In this document: positions 15,854-24,554 of the stretch, in pieces
How the letters are laid out: each line of letters opens with the position of its first letter
How positions within the stretch are numbered: the first letter of the stretch is position 1
Notes under the pieces: model-generated
Databases searched by the model: none
Told to the model about the DNA's origin: nothing
What the model saw: the letters and a program-made list of their open reading frames with translations, nothing else
Made by a program: the position numbers and the translations under genes
Source of the DNA: Erysipelotrichaceae bacterium
GTDB lineage: Bacteria > Bacillota_I > Bacilli_A > Erysipelotrichales > Erysipelotrichaceae
DNA: 64,000 nucleotides
Assembly (NCBI GenBank): GCA_017512885.1
Contig: JAFWEP010000047.1
Location: forward strand, 1-64,000
Direction: 5' to 3'

Positions 15854-17086
15854 ATGAAAACTGCTTACGAGTTGCTCAAAGAGATCGGTTTTGTCCGGGT
15901 CAGTACGACTCCGGAAGAACTGAAAGCTGCCGAGATCATCAAAGCCTCCGTAGAAGCCTTAGGTCTTTCCGCAAAGATCGAAGCCTTCCCCACCCAGTGG
16001 GCGGAGATCCAGGAAGTCAGCTTCGAAGTCACCAAGCCCTACCAGAAGAAATACAATGCCACTGCCTATCAGTGCGGTGCAGACTGCGACGGTCTGGTCG
16101 CTCCTCTGCTGTACTTCGAGAGCGATACCGAAGTCATGAAGAAACAGGCCAAGGGCAAGTTTCTTCTGGTCAACGGTACGGCCGGACATGCCGGCTATAA
16201 GAAGTTCGCCAAGACCGGCTGCGTAGGTTTCATTACTTTCAACGGAAATATCGATTACACCGAAAAGGTCGATCTGGACCAGAAGGAATTCCGTCCCCCG
16301 TTACATCAGTACGGGGATATGCCCGGCATCAACCTGAAGGTCGAAGATGCCATGGAGATGATCAATCTGCAGGCTTCGGAAGTCAAAGTCACCATCAAAC
16401 AGGAAAGAAGCACGGCGGATTCCCACAACGTTATCTGTGAGATCCCGGGCTGGGAAGACGATGAAGCGATCGTCTGCAGTGCTCACTACGACTCTGTTCC
16501 CAATTCTCCGGGCTACTGGGACAACGGCACCGGCAGCGTCTGTCTCTACGGCATGGCGCAGTACTTTGCCAAGAACCAGCCCCGTCATACTGTCAGACTG
16601 GTCTGGTGCGGTTCCGAAGAGAGAGGTCTCTTTGGTTCGGAAGCCTACTGCCGCATGCATCCGGGTGAAGTCGAGAAAGCAAGGCTCAATGTCAACATCG
16701 ATATGATCGGTTCCGTTCTGGGCAGACGCTTTGCGGCAGTCACCGGTCCGGAGAGTCTGGTCCACTGCATCGACTACTACGGAAAAGAGATCGGTTTCCC
16801 GATCAGCTGCACCCAGCGGGTCTCTTCCACGGACTCCACGTCCTTTGCGGATGTCGGCATCCCGGCTGTCTCCTTCGGCAGAGGCGGCAACATGCAGGGC
16901 GGCACCATCCACTCCCGTCTGGATGTCCTGGAGCACGTCAATGAGCGTCTGATGAACGAAGATATCGAGTTCATCACTTCCTTCACCGCCAAGATGGCCA
17001 ATGCCTATGTCATCCCGGTACCGAAGGAGATCCCCCAGAACATGAAGGACGATATCGACAAGTTCAACTGCCGGGAAAAGAAATAA
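15854..17086 (+). CDS. M28-family zinc metallopeptidase
   Basis: A 410-residue enzyme. A PA-like inserted region (about 60-190) is followed by the peptidase core with metal ligands in CSAHYDSVP, GYWDNGTGS (Asp), GSEERGLFGS (catalytic Glu and ligand Glu), NIDMIGS (Asp) and a late IHSRLD (His). M28 members are aminopeptidases or carboxypeptidases. No signal peptide is present, so it would recycle peptides inside the cell. The start has AAAAGGAG upstream. Confidence 0.88.
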   Translation: MKTAYELLKEIGFVRVSTTPEELKAAEIIKASVEALGLSAKIEAFPTQWAEIQEVSFEVTKPYQKKYNATAYQCGADCDGLVAPLLYFESDTEVMKKQAKGKFLLVNGTAGHAGYKKFAKTGCVGFITFNGNIDYTEKVDLDQKEFRPPLHQYGDMPGINLKVEDAMEMINLQASEVKVTIKQERSTADSHNVICEIPGWEDDEAIVCSAHYDSVPNSPGYWDNGTGSVCLYGMAQYFAKNQPRHTVRLVWCGSEERGLFGSEAYCRMHPGEVEKARLNVNIDMIGSVLGRRFAAVTGPESLVHCIDYYGKEIGFPISCTQRVSSTDSTSFADVGIPAVSFGRGGNMQGGTIHSRLDVLEHVNERLMNEDIEFITSFTAKMANAYVIPVPKEIPQNMKDDIDKFNCREKK

Positions 17087-17095
17087 ACAACAGAA

Positions 17096-17126
17096 ACGAC
17101 CGCGGTCTTCCGCGGTCGTCTTTTTT
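17096..17126 (+). terminator. Terminator of the M28 peptidase gene
   Basis: A perfect stem ACGACCGCGG / CCGCGGTCGT, loop TCTT, then C and six T. It touches the 3' end of the convergent regulator gene. Confidence 0.92.
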
Positions 17127-17808
17127 ACAGGGAGAAGGAGGGATTCGGACTGCGGTAGAGCTCCGCCAGGATGTCCTTGTTCAGCTGCTGGGTCTTCATC
17201 AGGTGTTTCAGCACCGCTTTATGGGCAGCCGGCTGATCCCCGGCAGCGATCGCGTCACGGATGCTGCGGTGTTCGATGATCGTCTCTGCTTTTCTTCCTT
17301 CCAGTGCCAGCGAGTACTGCGCCATCTGCACCATCCGGCTCAGATAACGGTTATAGAGGATGGTGAACTCCCGGTTCTTCAGGGAATCGACCAGCAGTTT
17401 ATGAAAACAGAAATCCACATTGGCGAAGTCATCGGTAGAACCGTCACGTTCCAGGATCTTCTCCATGGTGTCGATGGTGTCCTGCAGGTCCCGCAGCAGA
17501 TCCTGCACATCCCGGCTCTCCTGATGGTAGGCAGCTTCCATGGCGGCAAAGCTCTCCAGTGCGATCCGGATCTGGATCATCTCCTGCAGGTCCTGCACCG
17601 TCATCTCATGCAGACAGAAGCCCTTGCTGGGAACGATATCGATATAGCCTTCCTGCGCCAGCTTGTTCAGCGCATCCCGCAGCGGAGTGCGGGAGATGTT
17701 GAACTCCTTGGAGAGGCGTGTTTCCGAGTAATAGGTATTGTAGGTGAAGGAGCCGTCGGAGATCATGGCCAGGATCTTATTGTAGGCCTGTTCATTCAGA
17801 GGGAGCAT
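17125..17808 (-). CDS. GntR-family regulator (FCD/FadR type)
   Basis: A 227-residue protein. Residues 1-70 form the winged helix (SETRLSKEFNISRTPLRDALNKL; EGYIDIVPSKGFCL), and residues about 80-215 the all-helical FCD ligand domain with the metal/ligand-site residues in NVDFCFHKLL and EHRSIRDAI (Asp and His positions). FCD regulators commonly sense acid sugars or organic acids, which fits the divergent operon that follows. The start has AAAGGAGG upstream. Probable operators lie in the shared intergenic region. Confidence 0.88.
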   Translation of the reverse strand: MLPLNEQAYNKILAMISDGSFTYNTYYSETRLSKEFNISRTPLRDALNKLAQEGYIDIVPSKGFCLHEMTVQDLQEMIQIRIALESFAAMEAAYHQESRDVQDLLRDLQDTIDTMEKILERDGSTDDFANVDFCFHKLLVDSLKNREFTILYNRYLSRMVQMAQYSLALEGRKAETIIEHRSIRDAIAAGDQPAAHKAVLKHLMKTQQLNKDILAELYRSPNPSFSL

Positions 17809-17864
17809 CGGTAACCTCCTTTTTTCAGTTCCATGATACGGAAAGGGGAGGGAAAAGGCAATAT

Positions 17865-17896
17865 AGTACCGGGATACTGGTTGTACTGGTACAACC
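17865..17896. promoter_or_regulatory. Candidate GntR operators, regulator-proximal
   Basis: Two dyads lie side by side: AGTACCGGGATACT (17865-17878, imperfect) and GGTTGTACTGGTACAACC (17879-17896, perfect 8-2-8). They share GTAC/ATAC half-sites with the dyad at 17961. They are likely bound by the divergent regulator (inferred). Confidence 0.6.
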
Positions 17897-17926
17897 GAAA
17901 TAATTAAATAACTTTTTTTCGGGCTA

Positions 17927-17977
17927 TTGATTTTTATGTAAACGCCTACTATAGTAAAGATATACCGGTATACCGGT
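17927..17977 (+). promoter_or_regulatory. Acid-sugar operon promoter with downstream operator
   Basis: TTGATT (17927-17932), a 17-bp spacer and TATAGT (17950-17955). Right after the expected start of transcription comes the 12-bp perfect palindrome TATACCGGTATA (17961-17972), followed by another ACCGGT. This position would let a bound GntR repressor block transcription. Confidence 0.7.
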
Positions 17978-18027
17978 GATCCGGCAGAATTGCCGATAGA
18001 ATGGAAGTCAAAGAATAGGAGAAAGAA

Positions 18028-18918
18028 ATGAAATTAGGATTAATCGGTTTAGGAATCATGGGCCGTCCCATGGCGAAGAACCTGCTCAAGGCCGGTGTGG
18101 AACTGCTGGTCACCGATCTGAATGAAGAAGCCGTGAAGGATGTCGTATCCTGCGGCGGCAAAGCGGCAGACTATGCCGAGATCGGCCGGGAATGCGATAT
18201 CGTCATCACGATGGTCCCCAGCGGGGCGATCGTAAAATCGATCCTCTTCGGAGAGAACGGCGTTGCAGCGACCCTGAAAGAGGGGAGCCTGGTCTGTGAC
18301 ATGAGCTCGGTCACCCCGGTCGAATCCCGTTACTGCCATGATGAGCTGGCCAAGAAGGGCGTTGCCTTCCTGGATGCCCCGGTCTCCGGCGGTGAGCCCG
18401 GAGCGATCGCCGGTACGCTGGCGATCATGTGCGGCGGCAGTGAAGAAGTCTTCGCCCGCATGAAGCCTTATTTCGACATCATGGGCAATTCCGCCATCCT
18501 GATCGGCCCGGTCGGCAGCGGCAGCGCTGCCAAACTGGTCAACCAGATCATCGTCAACAACACCATCGCCGTCGTCAGTGAAGCCTTCGTCTTCGCTGCC
18601 AAAGCAGGCGCCGATCCGGAGAAGGTCTATCAGGCCATCCGCGGCGGTCTGGCCGGTTCTGCCGTACTGGACGCCAAGATCCCGATGATCGTCGAACGCA
18701 ACTTCAAAGCCGGCGGTCCGATCCGCATCAACCACAAGGACATCAAGAACGTCATCGATACGGCACACGCTCTGGATGTTCCGGTACCGTACAGCGCCCA
18801 GCTCTTTGAGATCCTGCAGACCCTGAAGGTCCACGGCCATATGGAAGATGACCACGGCGGCATCGTTCAGTATTTCGAGATGCTGGCAGGGGTCGAAGTG
18901 AAACGCCCGGAGAAATAA
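18028..18918 (+). CDS. 2-hydroxyacid (beta-hydroxyacid) dehydrogenase, LtnD/GarR-like
   Basis: A 296-residue NAD-binding-2 family oxidoreductase. GLIGLGIMGRPMAKNLL is the Rossmann motif and family signature, DAPVSGGEPGA the substrate motif, and GSGSAAKLVNQ carries the catalytic Lys. Family members include tartronate-semialdehyde reductase and L-threonate dehydrogenase (LtnD). The neighbouring DUF1537 kinase favours a role in oxidising an acid sugar. First gene of the operon, start backed by AGGAG, one base before the next gene. Confidence 0.85.
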   Translation: MKLGLIGLGIMGRPMAKNLLKAGVELLVTDLNEEAVKDVVSCGGKAADYAEIGRECDIVITMVPSGAIVKSILFGENGVAATLKEGSLVCDMSSVTPVESRYCHDELAKKGVAFLDAPVSGGEPGAIAGTLAIMCGGSEEVFARMKPYFDIMGNSAILIGPVGSGSAAKLVNQIIVNNTIAVVSEAFVFAAKAGADPEKVYQAIRGGLAGSAVLDAKIPMIVERNFKAGGPIRINHKDIKNVIDTAHALDVPVPYSAQLFEILQTLKVHGHMEDDHGGIVQYFEMLAGVEVKRPEK

Positions 18919-18919
18919 G

Positions 18920-20347
18920 ATGAAAGCTGATGTACTGAATTCTTTTCCGGCGGTAGATGAAAAGAAGGTCGAAGAACTGCTGAATGCGGAGATCGCCGCC
19001 AATACCACCAAAATCGTCGTCCTGGATGATGATCCGACCGGAGTACAGACCGTTCATGACATTTCGGTCTATACCCACTGGGATGTCGAAGATCTGAAGG
19101 AAGCCTTCGCGGAAGAAGGCCCGCTCTTCTATGTCCTGACCAATTCCCGCGGTCTGACAGCTGCAGAGACCGAAGTCCTGCACCATGAGATCGCTGCCAA
19201 TGTCGATCAGGCGGCCAGAGCGCTCGGAAAGGACTACATCTATATCAGCCGCAGTGATTCCACCCTGCGCGGTCACTATCCGCTGGAGCCGCAGATCCTC
19301 AAGGAAGACTATGAACGTTATACCGGCCGGCAGATCGACGGAGAGATCCTGTGTCCCTTCTTCAAGGAAGGCGGACGCTTCACGATCGGCAATGTCCATT
19401 ACGTGAAATACGGCGAGGAACTGGTCCCGGCCAATGAGACCGAGTTCGCCAAAGACAGTACTTTCGGCTATACGGCTGCTGATATGCCGCACTATGTCGA
19501 AGAAAAGACGAAAGGCGCCTATAAGGCGGAAGACGTCCTCTGCATCGCTTTAGAAGATCTGCGTGCAGTCAATGCCGATAAGATCGAAGAGCAGCTGCTG
19601 GCCGTCAGAAACTTCAACAAGATCATCGTCAACGCCGTTGACTACATCGATATCAAGGTCTTCTGCATCGCTCTCTACCGTGCCATGCGCAAGGGCAAAC
19701 TCTTCATGATGCGTACGGCTGCCGGGATCGTCAAAGTCCTGGGCGGCATCAGCGATCAGCCTCTGCTGACCCGCAAGGACATGGTCGTCAAGGAAACGAG
19801 CAACGGCGGTATCATCGTTGTCGGCTCCCATACCGAAAAGACGACCCGGCAGCTGGAAGAACTGAAGAAGGTCCCGGGCTTAAAATGCATCGAACTGAAT
19901 GCGACGCTGGTGAAGGATGAAGCTGCCTTTGCGGCGGAAGTCGAACGCTGTCTGCAGGAAGAAGAAGCTGCGATCAAAGCCGGTCAGACCGTCTGCTGCT
20001 ATACCACGAGAGCGCTGATCACCGCCGACAGCGATGATCCGGAGGATCATCTGCGTCTCTCCGTCCGTATCTCGGATGCCGTCCAGTCTCTGGTCGGCCG
20101 GCTGAGCGTGACCCCGGCCTTCGTGATCGCCAAGGGCGGCATCACTTCCAGTGATGTCGGGGTCAAGGCTCTGGCAGTACGCCGGGCGAACGTCCTCGGT
20201 CAGATCCGTCCGGGCATCCCGGTCTGGCAGACCGGCCCCGAGAGCCGCTTCCCGCTGACTCCTTATGTCATCTTCCCGGGTAATGTCGGGGAAGACAGCA
20301 CATTGCGGGAAGCCTGCGAGATCCTGCAGGGAAAAGAGAATGGGTAA
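18920..20347 (+). CDS. DUF1537 (four-carbon acid sugar) kinase
   Basis: A 475-residue kinase of the OtnK/DtnK family. The N-terminal domain holds DDDPTGVQT and SRSDSTLRGHYP (substrate binding). The C-terminal nucleotide-binding domain holds GSHTEKT and AKGGITSSDVGVKAL. Characterised relatives phosphorylate 3-oxo-tetronates or D-threonate for breakdown. Its substrate would be the product of the dehydrogenase encoded before it. It overlaps the aldolase gene by 8 bp, which suggests translational coupling. Confidence 0.9.
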   Translation: MKADVLNSFPAVDEKKVEELLNAEIAANTTKIVVLDDDPTGVQTVHDISVYTHWDVEDLKEAFAEEGPLFYVLTNSRGLTAAETEVLHHEIAANVDQAARALGKDYIYISRSDSTLRGHYPLEPQILKEDYERYTGRQIDGEILCPFFKEGGRFTIGNVHYVKYGEELVPANETEFAKDSTFGYTAADMPHYVEEKTKGAYKAEDVLCIALEDLRAVNADKIEEQLLAVRNFNKIIVNAVDYIDIKVFCIALYRAMRKGKLFMMRTAAGIVKVLGGISDQPLLTRKDMVVKETSNGGIIVVGSHTEKTTRQLEELKKVPGLKCIELNATLVKDEAAFAAEVERCLQEEEAAIKAGQTVCCYTTRALITADSDDPEDHLRLSVRISDAVQSLVGRLSVTPAFVIAKGGITSSDVGVKALAVRRANVLGQIRPGIPVWQTGPESRFPLTPYVIFPGNVGEDSTLREACEILQGKENG

Positions 20348-21179
20348 ACTCGCCTCCCTGCTGAAGTCGGCACAGCAGCAGCACAGCGCTGTGCCGGCTC
20401 TCAATATCTACAGCCGTGAAAGCATCCGCGGCTGTCTCTTGGCGGCAGAAGCCGCCGGACAGCCGGTTATCCTCGGTTTCGGGAAACGCTATCTGGATGT
20501 CCTCAGTCTCGAAGAGGCTGTCTTTCTGACGAGAGCCTGCTCACGGGATATCAGCGTTCCGGTCTGTCTGCATCTGGATCACTGCGCCGATCTTTCCATC
20601 CTGAAAAAAGCGGTGGATGCCGGCTTCGATTCGGTGATGATCGACGGTTCGGCGCTTTCACTGAGCGAAAACGTCGCTCTGACCAGAGAAGCCGTGGAAT
20701 ATGCCCATGCGGCAGGAGTGGATGTGGAAGCCGAACTGGGCGCCATCCGCACCGGAATGCATTCTTCCGAAGACAGCGGCACCGTACAGCTCTATACCGA
20801 TCCTGAGCAGGCTGCCGACTTCTGTGAAAAGACCGGCTGCGATGCCCTGGCTGTCTCGATCGGTACGGTCCACGGTCTCTACAAGGAGAAGCCCTGCATC
20901 CGTCTCGATGTCCTGCAGGCCGTCCGTAAGGCGACCGATACCCCTCTGGTCCTGCACGGCGGTTCCGGTACCGGTACGGAGATGCTCCGTACCTGCATCC
21001 GGGAAGGCATCACCAAGATCAATATCAATACCGAGATCTCCAATACCTGCCGGGAGAAACTGAAAGCACTGCTGAACGCAGAAGAGCCGCACATGGCCTC
21101 TCTCAGCAAGTCTCTCGTCGGTTTCTATAAAGAAGCCGCCCTGCAGGAATACCGCGATCTGCTGGAGGTGAATGTATGA
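20340..21179 (+). CDS. Class II ketose-bisphosphate-type aldolase
   Basis: A 279-residue zinc aldolase of the Fba/GatY/KbaY group. HLDHCADLS carries the catalytic Asp and Zn His, VEAELGAI the Glu, SIGTVHGLYK a Zn His, and LHGGSGT the third Zn His and phosphate loop, followed by KININTE. The start at 20340 overlaps the kinase 3' end, and a longer reading from 20265 is unlikely. In DUF1537 operons the usual third enzyme is a class II aldolase/adducin-type decarboxylase, so an Fba-type enzyme is notable. It may split the phosphorylated acid sugar. Confidence 0.87.
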   Translation: MGKLASLLKSAQQQHSAVPALNIYSRESIRGCLLAAEAAGQPVILGFGKRYLDVLSLEEAVFLTRACSRDISVPVCLHLDHCADLSILKKAVDAGFDSVMIDGSALSLSENVALTREAVEYAHAAGVDVEAELGAIRTGMHSSEDSGTVQLYTDPEQAADFCEKTGCDALAVSIGTVHGLYKEKPCIRLDVLQAVRKATDTPLVLHGGSGTGTEMLRTCIREGITKININTEISNTCREKLKALLNAEEPHMASLSKSLVGFYKEAALQEYRDLLEVNV

Positions 21180-22792
21180 TCCCCTTTGATCCTTACCGAC
21201 ACAAATATCCTTCCCAGCGCAACATCGTCTATGCGAAGAACGGCATGGTCTGTTCTACCCAGCCATTGGCTTCGCAGATCGGTCTGGAGGCCCTGAAGAA
21301 GGGCGGCAATGCGATGGATGCGGCTGTCGCCGTTGCCAGCGCGCTGCCGCTGCTGGAGCCGACATGCAACGGGATCGGCGCCGATGCCTTTGCCCTGATC
21401 TGGACGGAAGGGAAGCTTTACGGTATCAACGGTTCCGGTCCGGCGCCGAAGGCACTGACACCGGAAGCAGTCAAGGCCAGAGGCTATGAAGCGATGCCGG
21501 TCACCGGCTGGTGTTCGGTCACCGTGCCCGGTGCTCCGGCCTGCTGGGGCGCTGTCCACAAGCGTTTCGGCTGTCTTCCGCTGAGCGATATCATGGCTCC
21601 GGTGATCCGTTATGCCCGGGAAGGTTTCCCGGTACAGGCCCATCTGAAGGGCATGTGGGAGATGGAAAAAGAAAAGATCGCGAAGGCTGCTGCCTCGGAT
21701 CCGGCTCCCTATGAAGCCTGGTTCACGACCTTCCTGAAGGACGGTCACATCCCTGAGCCGGGAGAGATCTTCCGCTGTCCGGATATGGCGGACACACTGG
21801 AAGAGCTGGCGGCAACAGAATGCGAGAGCTTCTACCGCGGCAGCCTGGCGGAAAAAATCCTGGCGCATTCGCAGGCGACCGGAGGATTCCTGACCAGGGA
21901 AGATCTGGCGGACTATCAGGCGGAATGGGTCGAGCCCCTCTCCGTCAGCTACAAGGGCTACGATGTCTACGAGATGCCGCCGAACGGTCACGGACTGACC
22001 GTGCTGATGGCGCTGAACATCCTGAAAACGATGGATCTGGGCAATGAGCGGGAAAATGAAGAAGCCTACCATAAGACCATCGAAGCTCTCAAGCTGGCTT
22101 TTGTCGATGCTCAGAAGTATGTGACCGATCCCCGCTTTATGAGCGTGGATCCCAAAGATCTTCTGAAAGAGGATTATGCGGCAAAAAGACGTTCGCTGGT
22201 CGGGGAAGAAGCACTCTTCCCGTCGGCCGGAGTACCGAACGGCAGCGATACGGTCTATTTCTGTACGGCTGATGGGGAAGGCAACATGGTGTCCTTCATC
22301 CAGTCCAATGCCAAGCATTTCGGTTCCGGCATCGTCGTTCAGGGGACCGGCATCTCTCTGCAGGACCGGGCCGTCAACTTCTCACTTGATCCGAGCCACG
22401 ACAACTGTCTGCAGGGCGGCAAGAAGACCTACCATACGATCATCCCCGGCTTTCTGGCAAAAGACGGCAGGCCGATCGGTCCCTTCGGGGTCATGGGCGG
22501 TTTCATGCAGCCGCAGGGTCATGTCCAGGTCCTGGTCAACACCATCGATTTCCATATGAACCCGCAGGAGGCACTGGATGCGCCTCGTTTCCAGTGGGTC
22601 GGCGGAAAGAAGATCCAGTTCGAACACGGGATCGAAGACTACCTCAGCAAGGCGCTGCAGCGGCGGGGCCACGAGATCGAGATCGTGGCGGAGAACCGCA
22701 ATATGGGCCGCGGTCAGATCATCTGGACGGATGGTACGGTCTTGGTCGGCGGCACCGAATCCCGGGCAGACGGCTGTATCGCCGCATACTGA
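21176..22792 (+). CDS. Gamma-glutamyltransferase family protein (YwrD-like, cytosolic)
   Basis: A 538-residue Ntn-hydrolase. ALKKGGNAMDAAVA near residue 40 and the autocleavage site before Thr359 in GSDTVYFCTADGEGN mark the family, with the large subunit about 1-358 and the small subunit 359-538. There is no signal peptide, as in Bacillus YwrD-type members and unlike secreted Ggt. Its ATG overlaps the aldolase stop (ATGA), tying it to the acid-sugar operon. The metabolic link is unclear. A gamma-glutamyl or amide-linked substrate of the pathway is possible. Confidence 0.83.
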   Translation: MIPFDPYRHKYPSQRNIVYAKNGMVCSTQPLASQIGLEALKKGGNAMDAAVAVASALPLLEPTCNGIGADAFALIWTEGKLYGINGSGPAPKALTPEAVKARGYEAMPVTGWCSVTVPGAPACWGAVHKRFGCLPLSDIMAPVIRYAREGFPVQAHLKGMWEMEKEKIAKAAASDPAPYEAWFTTFLKDGHIPEPGEIFRCPDMADTLEELAATECESFYRGSLAEKILAHSQATGGFLTREDLADYQAEWVEPLSVSYKGYDVYEMPPNGHGLTVLMALNILKTMDLGNERENEEAYHKTIEALKLAFVDAQKYVTDPRFMSVDPKDLLKEDYAAKRRSLVGEEALFPSAGVPNGSDTVYFCTADGEGNMVSFIQSNAKHFGSGIVVQGTGISLQDRAVNFSLDPSHDNCLQGGKKTYHTIIPGFLAKDGRPIGPFGVMGGFMQPQGHVQVLVNTIDFHMNPQEALDAPRFQWVGGKKIQFEHGIEDYLSKALQRRGHEIEIVAENRNMGRGQIIWTDGTVLVGGTESRADGCIAAY

Positions 22793-22798
22793 ACAAAG

Positions 22799-22827
22799 AA
22801 GCGGACCTTCACGGTTCGCTTTTTTTC
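22799..22827 (+). terminator. Terminator of the acid-sugar operon
   Basis: AAGCGGACC / GGTTCGCTT (one G-T pair) with a 5-nt loop, then a run of T. An extended -10 box for the next gene (TGG TATAGT, 22837-22845) follows about 10 bp later. Confidence 0.85.
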
Positions 22828-22864
22828 TGACCGTCATGGTATAGTTTAAAATAGAGGTATACCT

Positions 22865-24298
22865 ATGAAGAATAATTGTCTGTTATGTGCGGAACCTGTC
22901 TGCACAAAAGCCTGTGCTGTGATGGATCCGGCGAAGATCCTGCGAAGCCTCTCCTTTGACAATGAATATGTCGTCATGAACAGTATCCCTGCCGAGATCC
23001 CCTGTACAGATTGTGAAGGACGCTGCGAAGCAGCCTGTCCGGTCTCTGTCGATATCCGGGAGACTCTCCTCGGTATCCGCCGGGACCGACCGGATAAGAA
23101 AGAAATAAACTATGACGTCCTGAAGACAGACTTCTGCGGCATACCGCTGGAGAATCCTTTCCTGCTGTCTTCCTCGGTCGTAGCTTCTTCCTATGAGAAG
23201 TGTGCCAGAGCCTTCGAGGCAGGCTGGGCCGGTGTGGCCTACAAGACGGTCTGTTTCATGGATATCGAGGAGGCTTCGCCCCGTTACTCGGCTGTCAAGG
23301 GTGAAGAGAAGATCATCGGCTTCAAGAATATCGAACAGCTCTCGGAAGAGAGCGTGGAAGAGAATATCCGGATCTTCCGGAAACTGAAGGAGAACTATCC
23401 GACGAAGTTCCTCCTGGTCTCCATCATGGGCCGGGATGAAGAGGAGTGGATCAGGCTGGCGGAAATGATGAATGACAGCGGAGCGGACGCCCTGGAACTG
23501 AACTTCTCCTGTCCCAACATGACCCATAAAGCTACCGGCAGCGATGTCGGGCAGATCCCGGAACTGGTGGAGAAGTACTGTAAGGCCGTCAAAGCACATA
23601 CGAAGCTTCCGTTCATCGCCAAACTGACCCCCAACGTCACTCACATCGAAGACAGCGCCGAAGCGGCAATGCGCGGCGGAGCGGATGGGGTGGCGGCCAT
23701 CAACACCATCAAGAGCCTGATCGAAGTGGACATCAATCCCAATAACGGCATCTATCATGCCTCGATCGGCGGCTATTCCGGCAAGGCCGTCAAACCGATC
23801 GCTCTGCGTTTCATTGCCGAGCTGAGCGCCGATAAAGCCCTTGAAGGGAAACACATCAGCGCCATGGGCGGCATCGAGACCTGGAAGGATGCCCTGGAAT
23901 TCATCGTCCTAGGCGCAGACAGCGTACAGGTCACGACGGCGGTCATGCAGTACGGGCAGAGGATCATCGAGGATCTGAAGGATGGCCTGGCTCTCTATCT
24001 GATGAACCATGGTTTCTCTTCCGTGAAGGAGATCAAAGGATCCACCATCAGCGGCATCGTACCGACCGAGAAACTGGACAGGTCCTACATCATCTATCCG
24101 AAGTTCTTAAGAGAAAAATGCGTCAGCTGCGGCAGATGTGTGCTGTCCTGCACAGACGGCGGACACGAAGCGCTGCGCTTTGCAGAGGGGAGACCGATCC
24201 TCGATCCCAAGAAGTGCGTAGGCTGTCACCTCTGTATTCTGGTCTGTCCGCAGAAAGCGATCGTATCTTCAGAGATCAAAGTACCGAAGAGGCAATAG
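22865..24298 (+). CDS. preA: Dihydropyrimidine dehydrogenase PreA-type flavoprotein with extra N-terminal Cys region
   Basis: A 477-residue protein. Residues 1-75 carry two cysteine clusters (CLLCAEPVCTKAC and CTDCEGRCEAACP) like the FeS region normally found in the PreT partner. Residues about 85-400 are the FMN-binding dihydroorotate dehydrogenase-like barrel (LELNFSCPN with catalytic-site residues). Residues 410-470 hold two 4Fe-4S motifs (CVSCGRCVLSC; CVGCHLCILVC). PreA reduces uracil/thymine with electrons from PreT. No preT is adjacent. Start supported by AGAGGT. Confidence 0.83.
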   Translation: MKNNCLLCAEPVCTKACAVMDPAKILRSLSFDNEYVVMNSIPAEIPCTDCEGRCEAACPVSVDIRETLLGIRRDRPDKKEINYDVLKTDFCGIPLENPFLLSSSVVASSYEKCARAFEAGWAGVAYKTVCFMDIEEASPRYSAVKGEEKIIGFKNIEQLSEESVEENIRIFRKLKENYPTKFLLVSIMGRDEEEWIRLAEMMNDSGADALELNFSCPNMTHKATGSDVGQIPELVEKYCKAVKAHTKLPFIAKLTPNVTHIEDSAEAAMRGGADGVAAINTIKSLIEVDINPNNGIYHASIGGYSGKAVKPIALRFIAELSADKALEGKHISAMGGIETWKDALEFIVLGADSVQVTTAVMQYGQRIIEDLKDGLALYLMNHGFSSVKEIKGSTISGIVPTEKLDRSYIIYPKFLREKCVSCGRCVLSCTDGGHEALRFAEGRPILDPKKCVGCHLCILVCPQKAIVSSEIKVPKRQ

Positions 24299-24554
24299 TT
24301 TAAAAACAGGCGCAGGCGAACGTGAAAGGGATCGGAGATTCCTGACACCCCTGTTTACCATTTATGAGTTGTTACGCCAGAAGGGGATTTGCGATACCGG
24401 TTTTTCGTTGCTGTAATCTGCGGATCTGATATTATGAGATTCAGAATGAAAAAACATGTCATGAGACTTACACTATGACCGGTCAGACTATACGTGTTTT
24501 TCAGTATAGCGTCACAATTCTCGATGATTTGAGATGATTCTGAATATGTAGAAG
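24299..24554. other. A/T-rich intergenic region without a clear gene
   Basis: AAACAGG (about 24303) and CCTGTTT (about 24352) could close a long imperfect stem after preA, but no T tract follows. No tRNA is seen. Tiny ORFs of 14 and 20 codons exist but have no ribosome binding sites. The regulator gene downstream also lacks a good ribosome binding site. Confidence 0.4.

Noticed and set aside
24435-24540. Short ORFs that might encode a signal peptide for the Rgg-like regulator
   Set aside because: The 14- and 20-codon frames lack ribosome binding sites and a hydrophobic pheromone-like C-terminus.
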